From Micromonospora sp. C95 (GTDB lineage: Bacteria; Actinomycetota; Actinomycetes; Mycobacteriales; Micromonosporaceae), in contig NZ_JAGPXT010000003.1 in assembly GCF_018070465.1 (NCBI RefSeq), forward strand, positions 186,001 through 250,000: a stretch of 64,000 nt of DNA, given 5' to 3'. The notes beneath the pieces were generated by a model, which had not been told where the DNA came from, searched no databases, and saw only the letters and a program-made list of their open reading frames with translations. The translations under genes were made by a program, and so were the position numbers. The stretch's first letter is position 1. Each line of letters begins with the position of its first letter. Shown one piece after another: positions 25,819 through 34,654 of the stretch.

Positions 25819-28589
25819 ACCGGTGGCTGACCCGCCGCTGGCCGGCACCGCACTGGCCCAGCGTCCGCGCCCGTGGCCGCGCCGACGCGGGACCGTTGCT
25901 GCTCACCGCCGCCGTCATCGCGGCCGTCGCGCTGCTCGCCGGGGCCGTGCCGGCGTTGCTCCGTGCCGCCGCCGACGACGCCGTACAGGACACGGTCCGC
26001 CGCGCCGGAAACGACTCGAACGTCCTCGTCCATGCCAACTGGGAACGCGACGACGGCCCGACCGGCGGACGGATCCGGATACCCCGCCTCGCCGAGGATG
26101 TCGACGACTTCCGCGCCCGGGCGACGTACGCGCTCGGGACCGACCTGGACGCCGCGCTGCTTCCGCCCATCGCCGTCGTCAACAGCCCGAGTCTCAACAT
26201 CGTCGACGGCGATCAGCCGCGTACCCTCCAGGTCACCTACCTGGCGGATGACCTTGGCGGCCCGGACGTGACCTGGATCGCCGGCAACGCGCCCGGCACC
26301 GCCGTCCCCGGGCGGTCAATCGAGATCCCCTTCAACGGACCGCCCTGGCCGATGCAGGTCGGCCTCTCCGAGGCGGACGCCGCCGCCCTCAACCTCGGTC
26401 CCGGCGACCGAATCCCGGTCCAGGACGGCCAGCGCCGCGACAAGGATGTCCGGATCAGTGGAATCTACCGCCCCGTGGACAGCGCCGACCCCGCCTGGCA
26501 ACTCGCCCCGGCACTACTGCGGCCCGTGCCCGGCGCCGACGGTGTGGGCACCACCCGGTTCGCCGGACTGCTGTCGCGCGAGTCGCTGCCGGACGCCCGG
26601 CTCGCCTTCGACGAGGATCAACTGCGGCGCACCGTCCACTTCGCCCCCGAACCCGACGCGCTCGCCTGGGACGCCACCGCGACGCTCGCCCGGCGGGTGG
26701 TCACGCTCAAGGCAACCTCCGGCTCGTCAGGCGCCCGGGACCAGTCCCTGAAATGGGCATCACAGCTCGACACCGTCCTGCGCGACGCCCGTACCCAGAT
26801 CGGGGCCGCCTCGGCACAGGCCGCCGTCCTGCTCGCCGGGGTGCTGACCGGCACGGTACTGGTCCTGCTGCTCGCCGCCGATCTGCTGGTCCGCCGCCGT
26901 ACCGTGGTGCTGAGCGCCGCCCGGCAGCGTGGGGCGGCGCTACCCGACCTCGGTGCGGAACTGCTCATCGAGTCAGCCCTGGTGTCCTTCTCGGCCAGCG
27001 CCGTCGGGCTCGCGCTCGCCCGCGCGGTCGCTCCGGGTGTCTCCTGGACCTGGGCCGTTCCCGTGGTCCTGGCCGGTGCCGTCGCCGGGCCGGCGTTCGG
27101 CACCCTCGCCGCCGCCCGGGCCAGCCGCGACCGGCACCAACCCGCCAATCCGGCCGCGCGCCGCTGGATCCTGGCCACCGGCCGGCTGCGCCGCGCCGCC
27201 GTGGAGGCCACGGTGCTGATCGCCGCGGTCGCCGCCGTCGTCACCCTGCACCAGCGCGGGCTGCTGCCCGTCGCCGCCGACGGCGACGCCGCTGAGTTGA
27301 CCGGCGACCTGGTGCTGCCGGTCAGCGCCGTCGCCCTGGGTGTGCTCGCCGGCACGCTGGTCCTGCTGCGGCTGCTACCCGTCGGAGTCCGGCTCGCGCT
27401 CCGACAGGCCCTGCGCTCGCGCCGCCCGCTTGCCGTGTTCGGCGCCGCCCGGGCGGCTACCACGGCCGGACGCGCGCTGCCGTTGCTGGCACTTGTCAGC
27501 GCCACGGCGCTCGCGTCGTTCGCGCTTGTCGTCGGCACCACCGTCGACCGTGGCCTGACCGACGGCGCGTGGAGCATTGTCGGCGCCGACGCCCGCCTCG
27601 ACGTCGACACCGATGCCGAGGCCGCGACGCCCGCGCTCGCCGAGCACATCACCACCATGCCCGGGGTCGAGCAGGTCGTCGCCGCGCAGGTGACCGACTC
27701 GGCGCGCGTCTTCACCGAGTCGGCACTGCTCACCCCACGCCTGGTCGTCGTGGACGCCGCCGCCTTCCAGCGCCTGCTGGCCACCACCCCGCTGCCCGAC
27801 GCGCCGGCGCTGGCCCGGCTCGCGGCACCCGGTCCCGCGCCCCTGGACGTCCCGGCGCTGGTCCGTTCGAGCGACGGCGAGCTGCGGACCGGTATGCGGC
27901 TGCAGTTGGCCCGGGACGACGCCCCGGCGATCCGTCTCGCCGCGGTCGGTACCGCTCCCGCCGTCGGCGGTGCCGGCGACCTCGTCATCGTGGACGCCGC
28001 AGCTCTCGCCGACGCGGGGCTGGCCGCCGTTCCCAACACCGTCTGGGTGACCGGCCCCGGCGCGGCGCGGGCCGTGTCCAACAGCGGCACCGCCGCCGAC
28101 GTGGTGCTGCGCGCGGACGTCCAGCGGGCGCAACGAGTGGCTCCGCTGACCGCCGGGATCCTCCGGCTGGCGTGGACGGCCGCCGCGGTGTTGCTGGCGC
28201 TGGGGCTGCTCGGCCTCACGCTCGCCACCGCCGCCGGTGCGTCGGAACGATGGCAGACCCTGACCCGACTGCGGACCCTCGGCCTGCGGCCACGTGACGC
28301 CCGCTGGGTCGCCGCCGGTGAACTGCTGCCGCCGGTCGTGGTCGCCGCGTTCTGCGGCCCGCTACTCGGGGCCCTGCTCGCTCGGCTGACCCTCGGCCCG
28401 CTCGAGCTACGGCTGCTGACCGGTCAGGCCGCCGACCCGGCGGCGGCCCTGCCGTGGTGGCTGCTCGGCCTGGTGAGCATGGCGCTGCTGGCAACGACCG
28501 CCGCGGTCGTACCTGTCGAGTCGGCGCTGCGGCGCCGTGACCGGCTGAGCGAGGTGCTCCGCGTCGGAGGGACCAACGACCTCAGGTGA
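25815..28589 (+). CDS. Large FtsX-like ABC permease 2
   Basis: A 924-residue membrane protein from a GTG overlapping the stop of permease 1. It starts with basic residues, then ADAGPLLLTAAVIAAVALLAGAVPALL, has two extracytoplasmic domains and two groups of membrane segments, and ends with the loop LTRLRTLGLRPRDARWVAAGELL and three further segments. It is similar in plan to permease 1 but diverged in sequence, as expected for a heterodimeric exporter with the two ATPases upstream. The longer frame from 23994 is a shadow of permease 1. The substrate is unknown; antimicrobial peptide efflux or lipoprotein/lipid handling are the usual roles of the family. Confidence 0.87.
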   Translation: MNRWLTRRWPAPHWPSVRARGRADAGPLLLTAAVIAAVALLAGAVPALLRAAADDAVQDTVRRAGNDSNVLVHANWERDDGPTGGRIRIPRLAEDVDDFRARATYALGTDLDAALLPPIAVVNSPSLNIVDGDQPRTLQVTYLADDLGGPDVTWIAGNAPGTAVPGRSIEIPFNGPPWPMQVGLSEADAAALNLGPGDRIPVQDGQRRDKDVRISGIYRPVDSADPAWQLAPALLRPVPGADGVGTTRFAGLLSRESLPDARLAFDEDQLRRTVHFAPEPDALAWDATATLARRVVTLKATSGSSGARDQSLKWASQLDTVLRDARTQIGAASAQAAVLLAGVLTGTVLVLLLAADLLVRRRTVVLSAARQRGAALPDLGAELLIESALVSFSASAVGLALARAVAPGVSWTWAVPVVLAGAVAGPAFGTLAAARASRDRHQPANPAARRWILATGRLRRAAVEATVLIAAVAAVVTLHQRGLLPVAADGDAAELTGDLVLPVSAVALGVLAGTLVLLRLLPVGVRLALRQALRSRRPLAVFGAARAATTAGRALPLLALVSATALASFALVVGTTVDRGLTDGAWSIVGADARLDVDTDAEAATPALAEHITTMPGVEQVVAAQVTDSARVFTESALLTPRLVVVDAAAFQRLLATTPLPDAPALARLAAPGPAPLDVPALVRSSDGELRTGMRLQLARDDAPAIRLAAVGTAPAVGGAGDLVIVDAAALADAGLAAVPNTVWVTGPGAARAVSNSGTAADVVLRADVQRAQRVAPLTAGILRLAWTAAAVLLALGLLGLTLATAAGASERWQTLTRLRTLGLRPRDARWVAAGELLPPVVVAAFCGPLLGALLARLTLGPLELRLLTGQAADPAAALPWWLLGLVSMALLATTAAVVPVESALRRRDRLSEVLRVGGTNDLR

Positions 28590-28626
28590 AGGTGCGACCC
28601 GGCCCGAGATCCTGGATCACATCCTG

Positions 28627-28659
28627 GCCGGCGGCGGCCGAGGCACGGCCGCCGCCGGC
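28627..28659. terminator. Bidirectional terminator hairpin
   Basis: A perfect 13-base stem, GCCGGCGGCGGCC (28627-28639) with GGCCGCCGCCGGC (28647-28659), around loop GAGGCAC. It fills the gap between the ABC permease and the convergent secreted-protein gene. It has no T-run but is very stable. Confidence 0.75.
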
Positions 28660-28668
28660 ACCCGTCCG

Positions 28669-29466
28669 CTACCCGGTGTACTTGCCGTTGCGGGTGTCAC
28701 CCGAGGTGGCGTCGTAGAGCACCTTGCGGTAGCGGTGCACCGAGCCCTTCTTCACCTTCTGCCAGTGCCACAACGGCACCGCCTGGTCGTGGTGCTTCTT
28801 GTACGAACCCGCCTGCTTGTAGTAGATCCGGTGGCGGGCGTGGCCACCGCAGTTGGCCAGGTAGCTGTGCGAGTACCTGGCCATGCCGCCGAAGTCGGAC
28901 GAGTAGTAGGTCCGCTGCGGATGCGACACCGAGTCCGGTTGGGGGTAACCGGGCAGTTCGGCCCAGTGGTAGGAGTTCCAGTACAGGTCCCAGCAGGTCG
29001 ACACCGCCGTCGTGGCCGCACCGACCGGCGACGGTACGGCGAGGTTCTCCGCGACCACCGGTGAGGCCACGATGGTGCGGTCACTCAGTTCCGGTGGAGT
29101 CGGCGTGCCCGGCCGTGGCTCCGACAACAACTCGCGCGGCACCGGCGTGTCCTTCGGGGTGATGCTCAGGTACGCCGCCAGCATGCTGGACGCGTCGTCG
29201 CGGACCAGCGGAGCGTTGCGGTCGATCTGGCCGTCCTCCCGCAGGCCCCAGTCGCCGGACTCCTCGTCCTGGGCGAACGTGACCCGTACCCCGTTGCGGT
29301 AGGTCAGCCGGGCCACCTCGATCTCCCGGTCCGCCGGCTCCTCGGCGTGCGCCCCGGGTTGCGGGTCAGTGGCGGCAGCCGGCGTGGCCGAAGCGGTCAC
29401 CGCCACCACGGTCGGCAGGACGACAAGCACGGCGAGCACCGCACGGCCCGACAGCAGACTCCTCAT
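28669..29466 (-). CDS. Secreted protein of unknown function
   Basis: A 265-residue protein with a clear signal peptide (MRSLLSGRAVLAVLVVLPTVV, cleavage likely after ATPAAA). The mature part has an acidic stretch, then a C-terminal region with two cysteines (STCWDLYWNSYHW and YLANCGGHARHRIYYKQAG) rich in Tyr, His and Trp, ending in KVLYDATSGDTRNGKYTG. No catalytic signature is recognised. The aromatic, disulfide-bearing C-terminus could bind a wall or carbohydrate ligand, which is a guess. GAGGAGGTGCC lies before the ATG, so the longer upstream frame is not used. It is divergent from the BTAD regulator. Confidence 0.78.
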   Translation of the reverse strand: MRSLLSGRAVLAVLVVLPTVVAVTASATPAAATDPQPGAHAEEPADREIEVARLTYRNGVRVTFAQDEESGDWGLREDGQIDRNAPLVRDDASSMLAAYLSITPKDTPVPRELLSEPRPGTPTPPELSDRTIVASPVVAENLAVPSPVGAATTAVSTCWDLYWNSYHWAELPGYPQPDSVSHPQRTYYSSDFGGMARYSHSYLANCGGHARHRIYYKQAGSYKKHHDQAVPLWHWQKVKKGSVHRYRKVLYDATSGDTRNGKYTG

Positions 29467-29550
29467 GGCACCTCCTCGTTGTGCGTTGATCGGTACGCGG
29501 ACCGGACGGCCCGCTGCGGCACCCATGCTCGGAGGCGGGGTTCACAGCGC

Positions 29551-29572
29551 CGTCAAGGTGACGTCAATCGGT
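29551..29572. promoter_or_regulatory. Candidate SARP-type direct repeat
   Basis: CGTCAAGGTGA followed by CGTCAATCGGT gives two CGTCAA hexamers exactly 11 bases apart. Eleven-base direct repeats near the -35 region are how SARP/BTAD regulators bind. It lies in the divergent gap 86 bases before the BTAD-regulator start. Confidence 0.38.
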
Positions 29573-29657
29573 GCTGTCGCAACGGCGACGCTGACGTACC
29601 CACAATGTCCCGGCAGGCGCCAAATGGAGGTGGACCAGTCTCACCGGAAGGTGTCGG

Positions 29658-32600
29658 ATGGGCGGGCAAGGTCGGCTGCAGCAGCACAGGTGCACCCTCG
29701 TCGTGGCCGCCGCCGGCTACGGCAAGACCAGCGCGGTACGGGCCCGGCTGCGCGACCGGGCGGTGCACTGGTTCGACGGCGCGGACGCCGGCCCGCTGGT
29801 CGCCGACTGCCCCCAGCGGCTCGCCGACCTCGGTGCCCGGTGTGTGCAAGACCCGTCCGGCCGTGATCCGGTCTGGCTTGTCCTCGACGACGTGCCTCAG
29901 CTCTCCCACCGCCAGCTACGCGCTCTCGTGGACACCGTGGACGCGCTGCCGCACCGACTCCGGGTCGCGGTGCTGACCCGACATCCCCCGGCGATGCTCC
30001 GGCACCCGACGGGGATGCCGGCCGAACTCGGCCCGGCCGACCTGGCGCTCACCACCGAACAGGTGGCGGCCGTCCTCGTCGCGGACCACGGCACGGCCGA
30101 CCCGACGCTCGCCGCACGGGTGCACGCCGCCACGGCCGGCTGGCCGGTGCTGGTCGCGCTGGCAGCGAAGTCGGCCGGGGTCAGCGGCGTCGACCTCGAC
30201 GACCTGGCCGGGCCGGGTACCGCGGTGGAGTCCTACCTGATGCGGGAGGTGCTCGCCGGCCTGCCGGCCGAGGCTGACCGGCTGCTGCGGGACGCCGCTC
30301 ACCTCGACCCTGTCCTACCCGACCTGTGTCGGCACCTCGGGCACCGGCGGGCCTGCCATCTGCTGACCTGGCTGACCCGCGCCGGCATCGTCGCGCCGGC
30401 GGCCGTCGGCGGGCAGGAATACCGTGTGGTCCCGGTCGTCGCCGACGTCGTCCGACGCTGTCTGCCGCTGACCGTAGCGCGGCGCACCCAGCTGTACGCA
30501 CGTTCGGCCACGTGGTACGCCGACGGTGGACATCTCGTGCCGGCGCTGCGGTCGTACGGTCGCTGTGGTGCCGTCGAGGCCACCGTCCGGCTGCTCGCCG
30601 AGCACGGCGCGACGATGCTCGCCTCGGGTGGGGCCGCGACCATCGACGAAGCCTGCCGGTCACTGCCCGGGTGGGCGCTCACGCCGTCGCTGCGGCTGCT
30701 GCACGGAGAGGCCCTGCAGATCCGGGGCGACTTCGACGCCGCTCTCGCCGCGTACGACATGCTCGCCGCGCGGCAGTCACGGTTGGTCGCAGCGCTCGCC
30801 TGGCGGTACGGGCTCGTGCACTACCTGCGCGGCGAGCCGGACCGCGCCCTCGACATCTTCCGGCGTGGCCGACTCGATCCGCTCCCGACCACCGACAACG
30901 TGCGCCTGCTCGCCTGGACCGCGGCGGCGTACTGGACCACCGGAGATGCCACCGCCTGCCGGGATCACGCCCGCCGGGCCTTGACAGCGGCGGTCGCGGT
31001 CGGTGGCGACGACGCGCTCGCCGCCGCGCACGCGGCGCTGGCGTTGGCGGCGAAACTGACTGGGGACCGCTGCGCCGCGGACGAGCACCACGAGAAGGCG
31101 CTGCGATCCGCCGAGGCGGCCCGCGACACCGTGCAGGTGACCCGGATCCGCGCCAATCGCGCCTCGGCGCTCGTGGGCGAGAGCCGCTACGCCGAGGCGC
31201 TGGCCCAGCTGCGGCCGGCGGTGGAACTGGCCGAGTCCAACGGTTACGCGGCGATGCTCGCGCTGACTCTGTGCAACGAGGGCACCGCGTACTTCCATCT
31301 CGGACAACCGGCACAGGCTCTCGCCTGCTACGAGCGGGCCGTGCCGATCCTGCAGCGGATGGGGTCGCACAAGGTCGCGTACGCCCTGGTGGGAATCGGT
31401 GAGGTCCACGCCCTGCGGGGCCGCGGGAGCCTGGCGCGAGCGGCCTTCGAAGAGGCGCTGCGGGCCAGCGAGCCGGTCAACGATCTCCAGGCTCTGGTGC
31501 CGGCCCTCGCCGGGCTCGCCCGGGTGCTGGCCGCTGAGGACGGTGCCACGGCGATCACCATGGCGCAACGGGCGGTGGCCCTGGAACGCGGACCCGATTC
31601 CGCGGCCGCCCGGCTGGCCCTCGGCTGGGTGGCACTGGAGACGGGCGACCGGGATCGGGCGGTCAAGGTCGCGTCGACGGCCGCCGAGGCTGCCCGTCGG
31701 CACCGTGACCACGCCGCGCTGGCCGAGGCGCTGGAACTCCGCGGTGCCGCCACCACCGATCTCGACGATACGCGCCGGGCCTGGCGGGAGGCGGCGGTGA
31801 TCCTGCGGGACATCCAGGCACAGGTGGCGGCGGACCGGCTGGCGGTGCTGCTCGGTCGGCTGCCCAGGACAGGGCCGCAGGAGCGTGCCGCCGGTCACCT
31901 GGCCGCCGCGCGGCTGACTGCGGTCGGCGTACCTCCGCCGGGCGTCGGCGGCCGGCACCATGCCGCCCGGGTCCGCATCCGCACCCTCGGCGGATTCGAG
32001 CTGCGGGTGAACGGGGAGCCGGTGCCGGCCACGGCGTGGCAGTCACGCAAGGCGCAGGATCTGCTGCGGATCCTCGCCGCTCGACGCGGCCGACCGGTGC
32101 CGCGCGAGCAACTCGGCGAGTTGCTCTGGCCCGACCAGGATCCGGGCCGGGTCAGCCACCGGCTGTCCGTGGCCCTGTCCACCCTCCGCTCGGTGCTCGA
32201 TCCCGACCGTCGCGCACCGACGGACCACTTCGTCGTCGCGGCGCACGCCAGCCTGACCCTCGATCTCGGTCACGTGGAACTCGACATCGAGCAGTTCGTG
32301 ACCGATGCCGCGCACGGGCTCCGGCTCGTCGAACAGGGAGCGGTCGAGGACGCCCGTACGGTGCTGCTGCTCACCGAACAGCTCTACCGGGGTGATTTCC
32401 TGGAGGACACCGCGTACGAGGACTGGGCGACGCCGACCCGGGACGAGGCGCGTCGCGTCTACCTCCGGGTGGTGCGCACCCTGGCATCGCTGGCGCGGCA
32501 GCGGTGTCAGCTCGACGAGACCGTGCGGCTGCTCAGCCGCGCCCTGGAGGTGGAGCCCCACGACGAGCGGGTGCACGGTGAGTTCGTCGGTACGTTGGTG

Positions 32601-32720
32601 GCAGCAGGTCGGCACGGTGAGGCCGACCTGGCGTACCGGCGCTACGCCGACGCGATGTCCGCCATCGGGGTGCGCCCGCGCACTCGCGGCCAGTTGGACG
32701 GCGTGCCGCTGCGACCGTGA
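29658..32720 (+). CDS. ATPase/TPR/BTAD-domain giant transcriptional regulator
   Basis: A 1020-residue regulator. The N-terminus is a STAND-type ATPase with Walker A AAAGYGKTSA at 17-26 and a Walker B strand in PVWLVLDDVPQL. The middle is TPR-like (for example LALTLCNEGTAYFHLGQPAQALACYERA). From about residue 771 there is an OmpR-like winged helix (RIRTLGGFELRVNGEPV ... WQSRKAQDLLRILA), followed by a BTAD bacterial transcriptional activation domain with RGDFLEDTAYEDWA. This is the SARP activator module at the C-terminal end, the reverse order of the 5119 gene. The ATG follows GGAAGG by seven bases. Likely targets are its own promoter and the divergent secreted-protein gene. Confidence 0.88.
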   Translation: MGGQGRLQQHRCTLVVAAAGYGKTSAVRARLRDRAVHWFDGADAGPLVADCPQRLADLGARCVQDPSGRDPVWLVLDDVPQLSHRQLRALVDTVDALPHRLRVAVLTRHPPAMLRHPTGMPAELGPADLALTTEQVAAVLVADHGTADPTLAARVHAATAGWPVLVALAAKSAGVSGVDLDDLAGPGTAVESYLMREVLAGLPAEADRLLRDAAHLDPVLPDLCRHLGHRRACHLLTWLTRAGIVAPAAVGGQEYRVVPVVADVVRRCLPLTVARRTQLYARSATWYADGGHLVPALRSYGRCGAVEATVRLLAEHGATMLASGGAATIDEACRSLPGWALTPSLRLLHGEALQIRGDFDAALAAYDMLAARQSRLVAALAWRYGLVHYLRGEPDRALDIFRRGRLDPLPTTDNVRLLAWTAAAYWTTGDATACRDHARRALTAAVAVGGDDALAAAHAALALAAKLTGDRCAADEHHEKALRSAEAARDTVQVTRIRANRASALVGESRYAEALAQLRPAVELAESNGYAAMLALTLCNEGTAYFHLGQPAQALACYERAVPILQRMGSHKVAYALVGIGEVHALRGRGSLARAAFEEALRASEPVNDLQALVPALAGLARVLAAEDGATAITMAQRAVALERGPDSAAARLALGWVALETGDRDRAVKVASTAAEAARRHRDHAALAEALELRGAATTDLDDTRRAWREAAVILRDIQAQVAADRLAVLLGRLPRTGPQERAAGHLAAARLTAVGVPPPGVGGRHHAARVRIRTLGGFELRVNGEPVPATAWQSRKAQDLLRILAARRGRPVPREQLGELLWPDQDPGRVSHRLSVALSTLRSVLDPDRRAPTDHFVVAAHASLTLDLGHVELDIEQFVTDAAHGLRLVEQGAVEDARTVLLLTEQLYRGDFLEDTAYEDWATPTRDEARRVYLRVVRTLASLARQRCQLDETVRLLSRALEVEPHDERVHGEFVGTLVAAGRHGEADLAYRRYADAMSAIGVRPRTRGQLDGVPLRP

Positions 32721-32829
32721 CCTCGGGCCGCATGATCGTTGTGCGGGCCGACGGCTCGCGGGTTCGTGACCCGGTCGGCCGACGATATCGTGGTGTCACG
32801 ATGCGCCTGGTGCCGGACATACAGAAGAC

Positions 32830-33384
32830 GTGAGCTCTGAGGACCGGTTCCGGCGCGTCTACGCCGGCAACTTCGAAGCGCTTCTCGCGTACGCCGCACG
32901 TCGGGTGCAGCAACCGGAGGACGCCGCCGACGTGGTCGCGGAAACCTTCCTGGTGGCGTGGCGGCGCAGCGCAGACCTGCCCTCCGACGATGAGATCCGG
33001 CTCTGGCTGTACGGAGTGGCCCGCCGGGTGTTGGCGAACCACCACCGCAGCGGGATCCGCCGAGAGCGGCTGGGCGAGCGGCTCCGGCAGTGCCTGGCCG
33101 CGGTCGCCACACCCGATCCCGGCAACGAGGTGCCGCAGCGACTCGCGGTGCAGGCCGCGCTGCGCCGACTGAACGACACGGACCGGGAGATGGTGCTGCT
33201 CGTCGCGTGGGAGGGCCTGCAGCCCCGGGAGGCGGCGCAGGTGGTCGGGGTGAGCGCGACCGCGGCCCGGACCCGCCTGTCGCGAGCGCGGGCCCGGCTG
33301 CGCGAACTCGTCGGTGACGACCCTGACGCGCCCGGACATGTACTCGATGTCCTGGCCGTACCCGTCCCGGAGGAGGGCAGATGA
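32830..33384 (+). CDS. ECF RNA polymerase sigma factor (SigE-like family)
   Basis: A 184-residue sigma factor. Region 2 runs from FRRVYAGNFEALLAYAARRV to EDAADVVAETFLVAWRR and IRLWLYGVARRVLANHHR. Region 4 is LRRLNDTDREMVLLVAWEGL with helix-turn-helix REAAQVVGVSATAARTRLSRARARL. The start is a GTG reading VSSEDRF, without a strong ribosome site. The following gene overlaps by four bases (ATGA) and encodes a membrane-anchored protein, the usual place of an anti-sigma or sigma-controlled partner. Confidence 0.9.
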   Translation: MSSEDRFRRVYAGNFEALLAYAARRVQQPEDAADVVAETFLVAWRRSADLPSDDEIRLWLYGVARRVLANHHRSGIRRERLGERLRQCLAAVATPDPGNEVPQRLAVQAALRRLNDTDREMVLLVAWEGLQPREAAQVVGVSATAARTRLSRARARLRELVGDDPDAPGHVLDVLAVPVPEEGR

Positions 33385-34445
33385 CCGACGAGCACCTCGA
33401 CCGCCTGGTCCGCGACGTCGACCCCTATCGACCTGAGATCATCCGGCGCCTCGCCGGGGCGGATGAGCAACTCCTGGAGGAGATCATGTCCACCCCGAAG
33501 CTCGACTCGGTGCCGGCGAGACCGGTACGCCGTACCCTCGTCCGTCGACTCGCCGGCCCCGTGGCCGCCGCGGCGGCCGTGGCCGGTGTCGTCGCCGCCA
33601 CGGTCTGGTCCACACCGCCCGACGACCGGTACGCCGGACCGACCGGCCTGCCCAGCGTGGGCACCGCCGCGATCAGCGGATGGGAACTCGACCTGAAGGC
33701 CGCGCAGGCGCACCCGCGCCTGCTGATCGACGAGCCGGGCTGGAACGCGACAAGCGTCTACGGGTTCGCCGAGGAGACCGGCACCATCGAATTCCGCAAC
33801 GGCGACCGCAGCCTCCAGATGAACTGGTACCCGGACGAGCAGTACCAGGACTACTACGACGACCGGCTGCACGTCAGCAGACCGGAGGCGACCACCGTGG
33901 CGGACCGACCGGCAAGCATCTTCACCTACCGCGAGAACGACATGTCGGCAATGCTCAGGCCGCAGGACGGCACCTTCGTCGAGCTGCGCACCGGGGGCAA
34001 CTGGACGCGGCCTACCTTCGACGGGATCCTCACCCTCGTGATCAAGGTGGACGCCGAGGCGTTCCTCGATGCGCTGCCTCCGGAGATCGTCACGCCGGGC
34101 GACGTCCGGGAGGAAGCCGCCAGGATTCTCGCCGACCTGCCGTCCCCGCCGGGCTTCGACGTGTCGGTACTGGACAACGCCGGGGCCAACGACCCGTACC
34201 AGTTCGGCGCCGCAGTGGCCGGCAGGGTCACCTGCGACTGGATCGCCGAGTGGATCCGGGCCGACTCCGCCGGCGACGAACAAGCGGTCAAGCAGGCAGC
34301 AGCCGCGTTGCGCAGCAGCCACCAGTGGCAGGTGCTGCACGACATGAACGACGAGGGCGACTACCCGGAGGTCGTCTGGGAAATCGCCGACCAGGTCGCC
34401 GACGGCGACGTTCCCAGCTGGTACGAGGAGGGCCTGGGCTGCTGA
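33381..34445 (+). CDS. Membrane-anchored partner of the ECF sigma factor (anti-sigma-like)
   Basis: A 354-residue protein. About 55 cytosolic residues (HLDRLVRDVDPYRPEIIRRL) precede one membrane segment at about 57-72 (GPVAAAAAVAGVVAATVW), then a large extracytoplasmic domain. This matches the plan of actinobacterial proteins that follow SigE-type ECF genes and are treated as anti-sigma factors. No zinc-binding HxxxCxxC motif is present in the N-terminal part, so it is not a ZAS-type anti-sigma. The extracytoplasmic domain has no recognised fold. ATGA overlap with the sigma gene supports joint function. Confidence 0.78.
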   Translation: MTDEHLDRLVRDVDPYRPEIIRRLAGADEQLLEEIMSTPKLDSVPARPVRRTLVRRLAGPVAAAAAVAGVVAATVWSTPPDDRYAGPTGLPSVGTAAISGWELDLKAAQAHPRLLIDEPGWNATSVYGFAEETGTIEFRNGDRSLQMNWYPDEQYQDYYDDRLHVSRPEATTVADRPASIFTYRENDMSAMLRPQDGTFVELRTGGNWTRPTFDGILTLVIKVDAEAFLDALPPEIVTPGDVREEAARILADLPSPPGFDVSVLDNAGANDPYQFGAAVAGRVTCDWIAEWIRADSAGDEQAVKQAAAALRSSHQWQVLHDMNDEGDYPEVVWEIADQVADGDVPSWYEEGLGC

Positions 34446-34654
34446 CGCCGCCACCAGCAGCGGCTCGGCAACCGAGCCTCGACCGACTGCGTGCCCCGGC
34501 CGCCTGGTTCCGCCACGGCGTACCTGCCTGACCCACTAACGTCCGTGCAGCGCCCTGCCGGTCGTGGCCCCCTTGCCGATCAGCTGGCCAGCTTCTCGAA
34601 GCCGGGGCTTCGGTCGACAGCGGAACCGGCATCCACATCGCGCCAGGTCCGCCG

